From assembly GCF_001691565.1 (NCBI RefSeq), contig NZ_MAYO01000003.1:2035851-2099850 (forward strand): 64,000 nt of DNA, in the 5' to 3' direction. The notes beneath the pieces are model-generated. The model was not told the origin of the DNA, did no database searches, and was given only the letters and a program-made list of their open reading frames with translations. The position numbers and the translations under genes are program-made. Positions 1 through 7,687 of the stretch are shown in pieces. Position 1 is the first letter of the stretch; every line of letters starts with the position of its first letter. The DNA is from Microbacterium oleivorans. Its GTDB lineage: Bacteria > Actinomycetota > Actinomycetes > Actinomycetales > Microbacteriaceae.

Positions 1-688
1 GCACCCGGGCCTGGAGATCGAGAGCTGCGCCTCCGGCGGGGCGCGCGTCGACCTCGGGATCCTCGACCGCACCGACCGGATCTGGACGAGCGACTGCCTC
101 GACCCCGTCGAGCGCCTCGAGAACCAGCGCTACACCGCGCTCGTCGTGCCGCCCGAGATGATGGGCATGCACCTCACCACCCCGCACGTGCACTCCACCG
201 GCCGCACCGTGTCGCTCACGATGAGCGGAGCCGTCGCCCTCTTCGGCCACTTCGGCATCGAATGGGACGTCACGACCCTGTCCGACACGGATGCCGCCAC
301 GGTCGGCGCGTGGGTCGCCCTCGCCAAACGGGTCCGCCCCCTCGTCGCCACCGGACGCCTGGTCAACGCGGACGTCGCCGACCCCGGACTCGACGTCCGC
401 GGGGTCGTCGCGGAGGACGCGGCATCCGCCTTCTTCACGATCACGCAGACGCAGACGCTCATCTCGTCGCCGGCCGGTCGCGTGCGACTCCCCGGGCTCG
501 ACGCGAACCGCGTCTACCGCGTGCAGCTCGTCACTCCGGGCGGGATCGTCGAGACCCCCGCGCAGTCGCCGCTCGAGTGGGCGCACCACGACACGGTGCT
601 GAACGGGCGTCAGCTCGCCGTCGTCGGCCTGCGTCCGCCCGTGCAGAACCCGCAGCAGTCGGTCGTCGTGGAGGTCACCGCGATCTGA
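1..688 (+). CDS. Alpha-galactosidase, GH36 family (3' part only)
   Basis: The 5' end lies outside the window; 228 C-terminal residues are visible, reading from base 2. The family hydrolyses terminal alpha-galactosides in the cytoplasm by a retaining mechanism. Near the left edge are the conserved HPGLEIESCASGG stretch and, about 15 residues later, WTSDCLD, whose Asp-x-x-Asp segment carries the acid/base residue in GH36 enzymes. The rest matches the beta-sandwich C-terminal domain. It ends 7 bases before the convergent MerR gene. Only the substrate preference is uncertain, since the N-terminal half of the barrel, with the nucleophile, is not seen. Confidence 0.88.
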   Translation, partial: HPGLEIESCASGGARVDLGILDRTDRIWTSDCLDPVERLENQRYTALVVPPEMMGMHLTTPHVHSTGRTVSLTMSGAVALFGHFGIEWDVTTLSDTDAATVGAWVALAKRVRPLVATGRLVNADVADPGLDVRGVVAEDAASAFFTITQTQTLISSPAGRVRLPGLDANRVYRVQLVTPGGIVETPAQSPLEWAHHDTVLNGRQLAVVGLRPPVQNPQQSVVVEVTAI

Positions 689-694
689 GAGCCG

Positions 695-1063
695 TCAGAT
701 GCGTTCGAGCTGGTCGAGGAACTCGTCGGCCATCTCGACCTGACGGCGGAGCTTCTCGCGCCGAGCCGCAGCCTCGGCGCGGACGCCGTCGAGGCGGGCA
801 CGGCTCTGCGGGTCGTCGGCATCCTCAGCCATCGCGTCGACGACCTCGAGGAGTTCGCGCATCTCGTCGAGGGTGAACCCGAGCGGCTTCATGCGCCGGA
901 TGAGCAGGATGCGGGCGACGTCACCCTCGGTGTAGAGCCGGAACCCGCCGTCGGTGCGCGCCGACGGGGTGACGAGGCCGATCTCGTCGTAGTGACGAAG
1001 GGTGCGGAACGAGAGCCCGGTCCGCTCGGCGACCTCGCCGATGCGCATCGTGTCGTCGGTCAT
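695..1063 (-). CDS. MerR family transcriptional regulator
   Basis: A 122-residue protein with an N-terminal winged helix-turn-helix (MRIGEVAERTGLSFRTLRHY, residues about 6-25), the usual DEIGL wing start, and a long C-terminal helix rich in charged residues (about 75-120) that would form the antiparallel dimer coiled coil. There is no metal-binding Cys pair, so it is not a classical metal sensor. The start is supported by a GGAGGGAA ribosome site. It is divergent from the SulP transporter, and a 21-bp dyad lies between them, so it probably controls itself and that transporter. The effector is unknown. Confidence 0.9.
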   Translation of the reverse strand: MTDDTMRIGEVAERTGLSFRTLRHYDEIGLVTPSARTDGGFRLYTEGDVARILLIRRMKPLGFTLDEMRELLEVVDAMAEDADDPQSRARLDGVRAEAAARREKLRRQVEMADEFLDQLERI

Positions 1064-1087
1064 GCGGTTCCCTCCGAGTGGACAGCA

Positions 1088-1108
1088 AACCTCACGTTAC
1101 GTTAGGTT
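1088..1108. promoter_or_regulatory. Probable MerR operator between merR-like and SulP genes
   Basis: AACCTCACGTTACGTTAGGTT is a dyad with 9 of 10 arm pairs or nearly so (three mismatched positions including the centre). It begins 25 bases before the MerR start codon and 80 bases before the SulP start. MerR-family operators are dyads of this size located in the promoter spacer. That this protein binds it is inferred from position. Confidence 0.6.
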
Positions 1109-1188
1109 TAGTCGTGCGCCATTTGCGCCCCCCTATTCTTCCGCGCCGCCCTCAGGCTTGCGCACGCCCCTCCCCCGACGGAGTCATC

Positions 1189-2697
1189 ATGACCACCACC
1201 GCTCCCGCGCGCCCGCGCATCGAACCGACGGTGCTGCAGGCTCTCCGCAGCCCGCGCCTGCTGACCCGAGAGGTCCTCGCCGGTCTCGTCGTCGCGCTCG
1301 CCCTCATCCCCGAGGCCATCGCGTTCTCGATCATCGCGGGCGTCGACCCCCGGGTCGGGCTCTTCTCGTCGTTCATCATGGCCGTCGCGATCGCCTTCCT
1401 CGGCGGCCGCCCCGCGATGATCACCGCGGCGACCGGCGCCGTCGCGCTCGTCATCGCGCCCGTCGTCCGCGAGTACGGGATGGATTACTTCATCGCGACC
1501 GTCCTCCTCGGCGGGGCGATCCAGATCATCCTCGGGCTCGTGGGCGTGGCGAAGCTCATGCGCTTCATCCCCCGCAGCGTCATGGTCGGCTTCGTCAACG
1601 CGCTCGCGATCCTGATCTTCCTCGCCCAGCTGCCGCAGCTGTTCGGCGACGGCATCCCCTGGCTCGTCTGGCCGCTGCTCGCCGTCGGGCTGGTCGTCCT
1701 CTACGCGATGCCGCGGCTCACCAAGGCCGTGCCCGCGCCCCTGGTCACGATCGTGCTGCTGACCGCGGCCGTCGTCGTTTTCGCGTGGAACGTCCCCACC
1801 GTCGGCGACCAGGGCGAGCTCCCCGAGAGCTTGCCGTCCCTGTTCATCCCGAACGTGCCGCTGGCGCTCGAGACGCTGCAGATCATCGGCCCGTTCGCGC
1901 TCGCGATGGCGGTGGTCGGACTGCTCGAGTCGCTCATGACCGCCAAGCTCGTCGACGACATCACCGACACGCACTCCTCGAAGACGCGCGAATCGCTCGG
2001 CCAGGGCGCGGCGAACATCCTCTCCGGCGCCTTCGGCGGCATGGGCGGCTGCGCGATGATCGGCCAGACGATGATCAACGTGAAGGCATCGGGTGCCCGC
2101 ACCCGCATCTCGACGTTCCTCGCCGGCGTGTTCCTGCTCATCCTCGTGCTGGCGCTCGGCGACGTCGTGGCGATCATCCCGATGGCCGCCCTCGTCGCCG
2201 TCATGATCATGGTCTGCATCGGCACGTTCGACTGGCACAGCATCCGCCCGGCCACGCTCCTCCGTATGCCCAAGAGCGAGACCGCCGTCATGGTCATCAC
2301 GGTCGTCGCAACCGTCTGGACCCACAACCTCGCGATCGGCGTCGTCCTCGGCGTGATCGCCGCGATGATCATGTTCGCCCGCCGGGTCGCGCACTTCGTG
2401 ACCGTCACGCGGACCCTGGATGCCGCGGCATCCACCGCCCACTACGCGGTCGACGGCGAACTGTTCTTCGCCTCGAGCAACGACCTGACGACCCAGTTCT
2501 CGTACCCGGACGACCCGGCGAACGTCGTGATCGACATGTCGCGCTCGCACGTGTGGGACGCCTCGACCGTCGCCGCCCTCGACGCCATCGTGAACAAGTA
2601 CGAGCGGATGGGCACGGCGGTGACGATCGTCGGGTTGAACGACACGGCATCCGCGTTCCACGGCCGACTCAGCGGAAAGCTCGGCGCCGGCGAGTGA
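1189..2697 (+). CDS. SulP family inorganic anion transporter with STAS domain
   Basis: A 502-residue membrane protein. Residues about 25-400 hold 10-12 hydrophobic segments with the SulP signature region near the start ([20 protein letters not shown]). The last about 100 residues form a soluble STAS domain ([29 protein letters not shown]). Family members carry sulfate, bicarbonate or similar anions across the cytoplasmic membrane. I chose ATG 1189 because the open frame upstream (from GTG 1078) covers the MerR operator and lacks conservation. The divergent MerR gene is the likely regulator. The transported anion cannot be told from the sequence. Confidence 0.9.
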   Translation: MTTTAPARPRIEPTVLQALRSPRLLTREVLAGLVVALALIPEAIAFSIIAGVDPRVGLFSSFIMAVAIAFLGGRPAMITAATGAVALVIAPVVREYGMDYFIATVLLGGAIQIILGLVGVAKLMRFIPRSVMVGFVNALAILIFLAQLPQLFGDGIPWLVWPLLAVGLVVLYAMPRLTKAVPAPLVTIVLLTAAVVVFAWNVPTVGDQGELPESLPSLFIPNVPLALETLQIIGPFALAMAVVGLLESLMTAKLVDDITDTHSSKTRESLGQGAANILSGAFGGMGGCAMIGQTMINVKASGARTRISTFLAGVFLLILVLALGDVVAIIPMAALVAVMIMVCIGTFDWHSIRPATLLRMPKSETAVMVITVVATVWTHNLAIGVVLGVIAAMIMFARRVAHFVTVTRTLDAAASTAHYAVDGELFFASSNDLTTQFSYPDDPANVVIDMSRSHVWDASTVAALDAIVNKYERMGTAVTIVGLNDTASAFHGRLSGKLGAGE

Positions 2698-2776
2698 TCG
2701 GGGGTTGACCGCGGTGCGACAGGCCTGAAGGATGCCGGGGGCGCCCCGCTTCGGAGCGTTCCGACGAAGGGGTCCC

Positions 2777-3847
2777 ATGGCAGAGCCGGCACGATTCGCG
2801 ATCATCGGCACGGGCTGGCGCTCGGAGTTCTTCCTGCGCGTCGCCGCGGCGGCGCCCGAGCGGCTGCAGGCCGTGGGCGTGCTCGCCCGGTCCGACGCGT
2901 CGGCGGCGCGGGTCGCCGGCTGGGACGTGCCAATCCACCGGTCGCTCGACGACCTGCTGGCCGCCAGGCCGGACTTCGTGATCGCGTCGGTGACGTGGCC
3001 CGCGATGCCGGGGGTGATCACCGAGCTCGTGGAGCGCGGTGTCCGCGTGCTCGCCGAGACGCCGCCCGCCCCCGACGCGGACGGTCTGCGGAAGCTGTGG
3101 CACGACGTCGGCACGAGCCGCCTCGTGCAGGTGGCGGAGCAGTACATGCTCATGCCGGGGCACGCCGCCCGACTCGAGGTGGTTCGGTCGGGCGCGCTCG
3201 GCACCGTCGGCGGGGTGCAGGTCTCGTCGACGCACCTGTACCACGCGACCTCGATGATCCGGACGTTCCTGGATGCCGGTATGGCCGAGGCGACCGTGTC
3301 GGCCCGGACCTTCACCGCACCGCTCGTCGATCCGTTGACACCGGCCGGATGGTCGGACGACCTCGCGCCGAAGGAGCGGACGACGACGATCGCGACGCTC
3401 GACTTCGGCGACGGACGGATGGGCCTGTACGACTTCGTCGACAACCAGTGGTGGAACCCCATCCTGTCGCGCCGGATCGTCCTCCGCGGCTCGCACGGCG
3501 AGCTCACCGACGACACCGTGCGCCGGTTCGAGGGCGCCGAGGTCATCACGTCGCCGATCACGTACCGCCGTACGGGTGTCGACCTGAACCTCGAAGGCAA
3601 CGACCTCGTGTCGGCTGCCTTCGAGGGCCGGATCGTCTACCGGAATCCCTGGGTAGGAACGCGGCTGTCGGAGGACGACATCGCCGTCGCGTCGTTGCTC
3701 GAGCTCACCGGACGGTGGGCCCGCGGCGACGGCGCGGAGCCGTATCCGTTGGCCGACGCCTGCCAGGACCACCTGCTCGGTCTCGCGATCGGCGAGTCGG
3801 CGCGGACGGGCGCCGACGTGCGGGTCGCCCGCGACGTGTGGAGCTGA
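2777..3847 (+). CDS. Gfo/Idh/MocA family oxidoreductase
   Basis: A 356-residue protein with an N-terminal Rossmann fold (FAIIGTGWRSEFF, residues about 6-18) and a C-terminal alpha/beta domain typical of sugar and cyclitol dehydrogenases. The usual EKP motif of the family is replaced by ETPPAP at about residue 95, so the catalytic lysine appears to be missing. This argues for a divergent member or a non-dehydrogenase role. ATG 2777 is preceded by GAAGGGG at a good distance; the in-frame codons upstream are unlikely. It stands alone between SulP and VOC genes; the substrate is unknown. Confidence 0.82.
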   Translation: MAEPARFAIIGTGWRSEFFLRVAAAAPERLQAVGVLARSDASAARVAGWDVPIHRSLDDLLAARPDFVIASVTWPAMPGVITELVERGVRVLAETPPAPDADGLRKLWHDVGTSRLVQVAEQYMLMPGHAARLEVVRSGALGTVGGVQVSSTHLYHATSMIRTFLDAGMAEATVSARTFTAPLVDPLTPAGWSDDLAPKERTTTIATLDFGDGRMGLYDFVDNQWWNPILSRRIVLRGSHGELTDDTVRRFEGAEVITSPITYRRTGVDLNLEGNDLVSAAFEGRIVYRNPWVGTRLSEDDIAVASLLELTGRWARGDGAEPYPLADACQDHLLGLAIGESARTGADVRVARDVWS

Positions 3848-3852
3848 CGGGT

Positions 3853-4221
3853 TCAGGCCTTGTCGTGAAGGGTGATCCGGTAGCCGTCCGGGTCGGCGAA
3901 CGTGAACGTCCGGCCGAACGGGCCGTCGATGGGTGCTGCGACGATCTCGTGGCCGTCCGCGGCGAGCGCGTCGTGGATGTCCTGGACGTCGGTCGCGCGC
4001 AGCCAGATCGCAGCGCCCACGCCGGGGTAGGCCGCCGAGGCGAGATCCGTGCCGGGCACGACGTCACGCAGCGCGAAGGCGATCGGCGCGGTGTCGAACA
4101 CGACGGCGTGCGGAGGCCCCGCGGGTGAGCGGACGAGGCCGAGGTAGTGCTCGTAGAAGCGCTGCGAGGCGTCGAGGTCGCTGACCTGCAGGGAGATGAA
4201 GTCGGGTCCGATGGCGGGCAT
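3853..4221 (-). CDS. VOC family protein (glyoxalase/bleomycin resistance fold)
   Basis: A 122-residue protein with two beta-alpha-beta-beta-beta units: FISLQVSDLDASQRFYEHYL at residues 8-27 and the typical end FTFADPDGYRITLHDK. The fold hosts metal-dependent lyases, dioxygenases and drug-binding proteins, so the reaction cannot be named. An AAGGA ribosome site lies about 7 bases before the start. It is divergent from a MarR regulator, with two matching operators in the 59-base gap, so its expression is very likely under that regulator, perhaps responding to an aromatic or electrophilic compound. Confidence 0.88.
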   Translation of the reverse strand: MPAIGPDFISLQVSDLDASQRFYEHYLGLVRSPAGPPHAVVFDTAPIAFALRDVVPGTDLASAAYPGVGAAIWLRATDVQDIHDALAADGHEIVAAPIDGPFGRTFTFADPDGYRITLHDKA

Positions 4222-4236
4222 GAGGCATCCTTTCGT

Positions 4237-4254
4237 GTGTCAGTTATCTGACAC
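4237..4254. promoter_or_regulatory. MarR operator 1
   Basis: GTGTCAG-TTAT-CTGACAC is a perfect 7-bp inverted repeat with a 4-base centre. It lies upstream of the VOC gene, about 15 bases from its start codon. The same core occurs again 28 bases on. Confidence 0.75.
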
Positions 4255-4264
4255 TAGCGAGTGT

Positions 4265-4282
4265 ATGTCAGAATACTGACAT
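4265..4282. promoter_or_regulatory. MarR operator 2, overlapping the MarR start
   Basis: ATGTCAG-AATA-CTGACAT is a perfect 7-bp inverted repeat whose right end runs into the MarR ATG. It contains CAGAAT (4269-4274), which sits exactly 6 bases before the start and may be the -10 of a leaderless promoter. A bound dimer would therefore block the regulator's own transcription. Confidence 0.75.
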
Positions 4283-4724
4283 GGTCCACTCCGACGAGAT
4301 CGATCTGCCGACGTCGCTCGGCTATCTCCTGAAGGAGGCGGCGACCGCGCTGCGGGTCGCGATGGAGGATGCCCTCCGTCCGCTCGATCTGACCGTGACC
4401 GCCTACTCGTGCCTCGAGATCCTCGCGCAGCGGCCCGGATCGTCGAACTCGGATCTCGCTCGGGGCGCCTTCGTGACACGGCAGAGCATGAATGTCCTGT
4501 TGCAGACCCTGGAGCGCGAGGGCCTTGTGACGAAGCCCTCCACCGCGGCGGAGGGTCGCGTCCTGCCGATCACGCTGACCGACGCCGGACTGCAGCGCCG
4601 CGAGCAGGCGAGCGCCGTGGTCAAGACGGTGGAGGATCGGATGCTGGCCGAACTGTCGGCGGCGGAGCGCACTCAGGCGTTCGACGTGCTCACGCGCATG
4701 ACGCGGGCGCTGCGCGAGGCCTGA
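4281..4724 (+). CDS. MarR family transcriptional regulator
   Basis: A 147-residue winged helix protein: dimerisation helices at both ends, the recognition helix in the GAFVTRQSMNVLLQTLERE segment (about residues 68-86), and a wing with the usual GR turn (AEGRVLPITLT). No Shine-Dalgarno sequence precedes the ATG; the start sits inside an operator and 6 bases after a CAGAAT hexamer, so a leaderless mRNA is likely. It is divergent from the VOC gene and convergent on recQ. Autoregulation is strongly suggested by the overlapping operator. Confidence 0.9.
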   Translation: MVHSDEIDLPTSLGYLLKEAATALRVAMEDALRPLDLTVTAYSCLEILAQRPGSSNSDLARGAFVTRQSMNVLLQTLEREGLVTKPSTAAEGRVLPITLTDAGLQRREQASAVVKTVEDRMLAELSAAERTQAFDVLTRMTRALREA

Positions 4725-4730
4725 CCCGGG

Positions 4731-6785
4731 CTACGCGTTCGCGATGACGGCGACGACGGCCTCGCCGTAGGCCTCGCGCTTCTTCGCACCGATGCCGGTG
4801 ATGCCGTCGAGGTCGGCGACCGACGTCGGGCGGTGCTCGGCCAGCGCACGCAGGGTCGCGTCGCCGAAGACGATGTACGCAGGGACGCCCTGCTCACGGG
4901 CCTGCTCGGCGCGCCACGCGCGGAGCGCTTCGAACAGGTCGCGGTCGCCCTCGGGCAGCGCGTCGGCGGCCGACTGCTTCTTCGCGCGGGTCGATCCGCC
5001 GCCGGTGCGCCCGAGGACGTCGCGCCGCAGCGGCACCGGCTCCTCGCCGCGGAGCACCGGCATGCCCGCCTCGCCGACCGCCAGGACGCCGTACTCACCC
5101 TGTGCGACCAGGATGCCGCGCGCCAGGAGCTGGCGGACGACCGAACGCCAGTCCTGCTCGGACAGGTCGTTGCCGACTCCGTAGGTCGAGAGCTTGTCGT
5201 GGCCCTGCTGGCGAATGCGCTCCGTGGAGGCGCCGCGGACGATGTCGATGAGGTGCCCGGCACCGAACGCCTGGTTCCGCTCGCGCTGCAGTCGCACGAT
5301 CGTGGAGAGGAGCTTCTGGGCGGCGATGAGGCCGTCCCAGGTGTCAGGCTTCGTGAGGCAGGTGTCGCAGTTGCCACAGGCATCCGAGGACTGTCCGAAG
5401 TAGCCGAGCAGGTTCTGCCGGCGGCACGAGACCGTCTCGCAGAGGGCGAGCATCGCGTCGAGGTGCTGCCCCATGCGCATCTTGTAGGTGCGGTCGCCGG
5501 GCGACTGGTCGATGAGGCGGCGCTGCTGCACGACGTCGCCGAGGCCGTAGGCCATCCACGCGACGGCGTGCTCGCCATCGCGGCCGGCACGCCCCGTCTC
5601 CTGGTAATAGCCCTCGACAGACTTGGGTAGATCGATGTGGGCGACGAAGCGGACGTCGGGCTTGTCGATACCCATGCCGAACGCGATCGTGGCGACCATG
5701 ACGACGCCGTCTTCGCGCAGGAACCGTGACTGGTGCCGGGCGCGGATCGAGGCATCCAAACCCGCGTGATAGGCCAAAGCGTCGAGACCCTGCGTCCGCA
5801 GGTACTCCGCCGTCTGCTCGACGGACTTGCGGCTGAGTGCGTAGACGATGCCGGCGGAGCCTTCGGGCTGGGAGCGGACGAACTGCACGAGCTGGCGACG
5901 CATGTCGACCTTGGGCTCGATGCGGTACTGGATGTTCGGCCGGTCGAAGCTCGCGACGAAGTGCCGCGCGTCGGGCAGATGCAGGCGCTCGGTGAGCTCG
6001 GTGTGCGTCGCGCGGGTCGCGGTGGCGGTGAGCGCCATGCGCGGGACACCGGGGAACCGCTCGGCGAGGTCGCCGAGGGCGAGGTAGTCGGGGCGGAAGT
6101 CGTGACCCCACTGCGACACGCAGTGCGCTTCGTCGATCGCGATGACGCTGAGCTGCGCGCGCTGCAGGAGCGCAGTCGTCGCGGGGACCGACAGCCGCTC
6201 GGGGGCGACGTAGAGCAGGTCGAGTTCGCCGTCGAGGAGCGCCTGTTCGACGCCCGCGCGCTCCGCCGGGGTCTGCGTCGAGTTGAGGAAGGCGGCGCGG
6301 ACGCCGTTGGCGATGAGCGCGTCGACCTGGTCGTGCATGAGCGCGATGAGGGGGCTGACGACGAGGCCCGTGCCGGGACGCACGAGCGCGGGCACCTGGT
6401 ACGTGATCGACTTGCCGCCACCGGTCGGCATGAGCACGACCGCGTCGCCGCCCGCGATCACGTGCGAGACGATGTCGCCCTGATCGCCGCGGAACGCCGT
6501 GTAGCCGAAGACCTCGGTGAGGACCTTGACCGGGTCGTCGCCGACGTGGTCACGGCGCTCGAGACGCAGGACGGATGCCGAGGGCGCGGCGGGGCGGGCG
6601 GGCTGAGCGCGCGTGGGCGCAACGCGCGTGGGTTCGGCGCGAGTGGCGCGGGCGACCGACGCGGCGTAGTCGTCGTACCGCGGGTCGGGCGGCGGCGGCG
6701 AGTCGAAGTCGTCCGGCGGCGGAACGTCGTCGGGATCCCACACGAGATCGGCGTAGGGGTCGTTCTGCCATCCGCCGTCACTCAC
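4731..6785 (-). CDS. recQ: ATP-dependent DNA helicase RecQ
   Basis: A 684-residue SF2 helicase that unwinds DNA 3' to 5' in recombination and fork repair. After a Pro/Asp-rich N-terminal leader of about 75 residues come Walker A (MPTGGGKSITYQ), the DEAH box (AIDEAHCVSQWGHDF), motif VI (QETGRAGRDG), the RQC zinc site (CRRQNLLGYFG..CGNCDTC) and a C-terminal HRDC domain (about the last 80 residues). GTG 6785 is chosen because TAGGGT lies 7 bases upstream, a leaderless signature, and the open frame further upstream has no family similarity. It ends 6 bases from the convergent MarR gene. Confidence 0.93.
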   Translation of the reverse strand: MSDGGWQNDPYADLVWDPDDVPPPDDFDSPPPPDPRYDDYAASVARATRAEPTRVAPTRAQPARPAAPSASVLRLERRDHVGDDPVKVLTEVFGYTAFRGDQGDIVSHVIAGGDAVVLMPTGGGKSITYQVPALVRPGTGLVVSPLIALMHDQVDALIANGVRAAFLNSTQTPAERAGVEQALLDGELDLLYVAPERLSVPATTALLQRAQLSVIAIDEAHCVSQWGHDFRPDYLALGDLAERFPGVPRMALTATATRATHTELTERLHLPDARHFVASFDRPNIQYRIEPKVDMRRQLVQFVRSQPEGSAGIVYALSRKSVEQTAEYLRTQGLDALAYHAGLDASIRARHQSRFLREDGVVMVATIAFGMGIDKPDVRFVAHIDLPKSVEGYYQETGRAGRDGEHAVAWMAYGLGDVVQQRRLIDQSPGDRTYKMRMGQHLDAMLALCETVSCRRQNLLGYFGQSSDACGNCDTCLTKPDTWDGLIAAQKLLSTIVRLQRERNQAFGAGHLIDIVRGASTERIRQQGHDKLSTYGVGNDLSEQDWRSVVRQLLARGILVAQGEYGVLAVGEAGMPVLRGEEPVPLRRDVLGRTGGGSTRAKKQSAADALPEGDRDLFEALRAWRAEQAREQGVPAYIVFGDATLRALAEHRPTSVADLDGITGIGAKKREAYGEAVVAVIANA

Positions 6786-6792
6786 CCGGTCA

Positions 6793-6798
6793 ACCCTA
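6793..6798 (-). promoter_or_regulatory. Leaderless -10 of recQ
   Basis: TAGGGT on the minus strand, 7 bases before the GTG start of recQ. It decides the start codon, because no ribosome site is present. Confidence 0.55.
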
Positions 6799-6878
6799 GC
6801 CGCGGCATCCGACACGGTCTGCGGATGTGGAGAGCCCCGGCGCTCTTGCGAGGATGGGGAGGAGGGGCGAACGTTTCG

Positions 6879-6945
6879 CGAGACTGCACCCGCGCGACGA
6901 GGATGCGGCGCGTGGGCGCAGTCTCGTCGCACACGTGCAGTCTCG
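6879..6945. repeat. CGAGACTGCA inverted-repeat cluster
   Basis: CGAGACTGCACCCGCGC (6879-6895) pairs with GCGCGTGGGCGCAGTCTCG (6908-6926), giving a hairpin of about 17 pairs with two mismatches; a third copy, TGCAGTCTCG, follows at 6936-6945. It lies in the 216-base gap between the GNAT gene and recQ, which holds no gene. The core resembles the CGAGACTGAATAC termini seen at 13.9 and 23.4 kb. Confidence 0.6.
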
Positions 6946-7001
6946 CCGCCAAGGGACGAGGCGCGGGCGGGGCCCGGATCCGGGGCGAGGCGCAGCGGCG
7001 A

Positions 7002-7574
7002 TCAGCGGGGCGTGAGCTCGCGGACGTACCGACGGCAGACGTGGACGCGCGAGTAGCGGGCACGGAGGTCGGCTTCATCCTCGATGCGACCGCGCACGAA
7101 GGCCGTCACCGGGCTGCTCAGGCCGTCGGGCGTTCGGAACCCTGACGGATCGTCGCCGTCGCCGAGGTAGACGTGGAGGTAACGGGTGGTCTCGAAGAAT
7201 CCATTCCGGCGGTACCAGGCGTTCGCCGCGACGTCCTCTCGAGTCCAGGCATCCAGGGTTCGGACCCCTCTGGCTTCAAGCCCGCGAATCCCCTGGTCAA
7301 GGAGCTGCGTGGCGACGCCGTCATGCTGCCAGCCGGGGAGCACTGCGACGGTGTCGATCGTGGCCTCGACGTCGTCGACCACGATGTCGAGGATGCCGAC
7401 GATCTCGCCGTCACCTGCCGCGGCGACGAGCCCGATCGCACCGTTGGAGAGTTCTGGTCGCGTCTGCTTCACGTCGTCGTAGTACGCGGTGCGCAGGAAG
7501 CTCACAGCTCGGCAGACGACCCAGCCTTCGGCATCCGACTCGCGATACGGCCGGACGGATACGGGTTTCGTCAT
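7002..7574 (-). CDS. GNAT family N-acetyltransferase
   Basis: A 190-residue protein of the GCN5-related acetyltransferase fold. The acetyl-CoA site is visible as VAVLPGWQHDGVATQLLDQG (about residues 82-101), and NAWYRRNGF follows as the usual C-terminal motif. ATG 7574 has an AGAGAGGA ribosome site; the 13 extra in-frame residues upstream look non-coding. The last 45 residues extend past the normal domain. No neighbour hints at the substrate; the gene is followed by a hairpin cluster and then recQ in the same direction. Confidence 0.87.
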   Translation of the reverse strand: MTKPVSVRPYRESDAEGWVVCRAVSFLRTAYYDDVKQTRPELSNGAIGLVAAAGDGEIVGILDIVVDDVEATIDTVAVLPGWQHDGVATQLLDQGIRGLEARGVRTLDAWTREDVAANAWYRRNGFFETTRYLHVYLGDGDDPSGFRTPDGLSSPVTAFVRGRIEDEADLRARYSRVHVCRRYVRELTPR

Positions 7575-7675
7575 GTCGGGATCCTCTCTGGCCAGCCTCA
7601 ACCTGCAGCGCACGACGTCACGGTAACGGGTGCCGGGGGTCGGGCCGTGTCGGAACCGATGTCGGAACCCCCTTC

Positions 7676-7681
7676 TAGTCT
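7676..7681 (+). promoter_or_regulatory. Leaderless -10 of the HNH nuclease gene
   Basis: TAGTCT followed by six bases and the ATG at 7688. A 10-bp direct repeat TGTCGGAACC (7648-7657 and 7660-7669) lies just upstream and may bind a regulator or hold the -35. Confidence 0.6.
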
Positions 7682-7687
7682 GGGACT

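Noticed and set aside
1078-1188. N-terminal extension of the SulP protein to GTG 1078
   Set aside because: It would cover the MerR dyad and lacks family similarity; ATG 1189 gives the normal length.
4237-4282. The palindromes as an attachment site or a terminator
   Set aside because: Two matching dyads at the divergent starts of a MarR pair are much better explained as operators; there is no gene end here.
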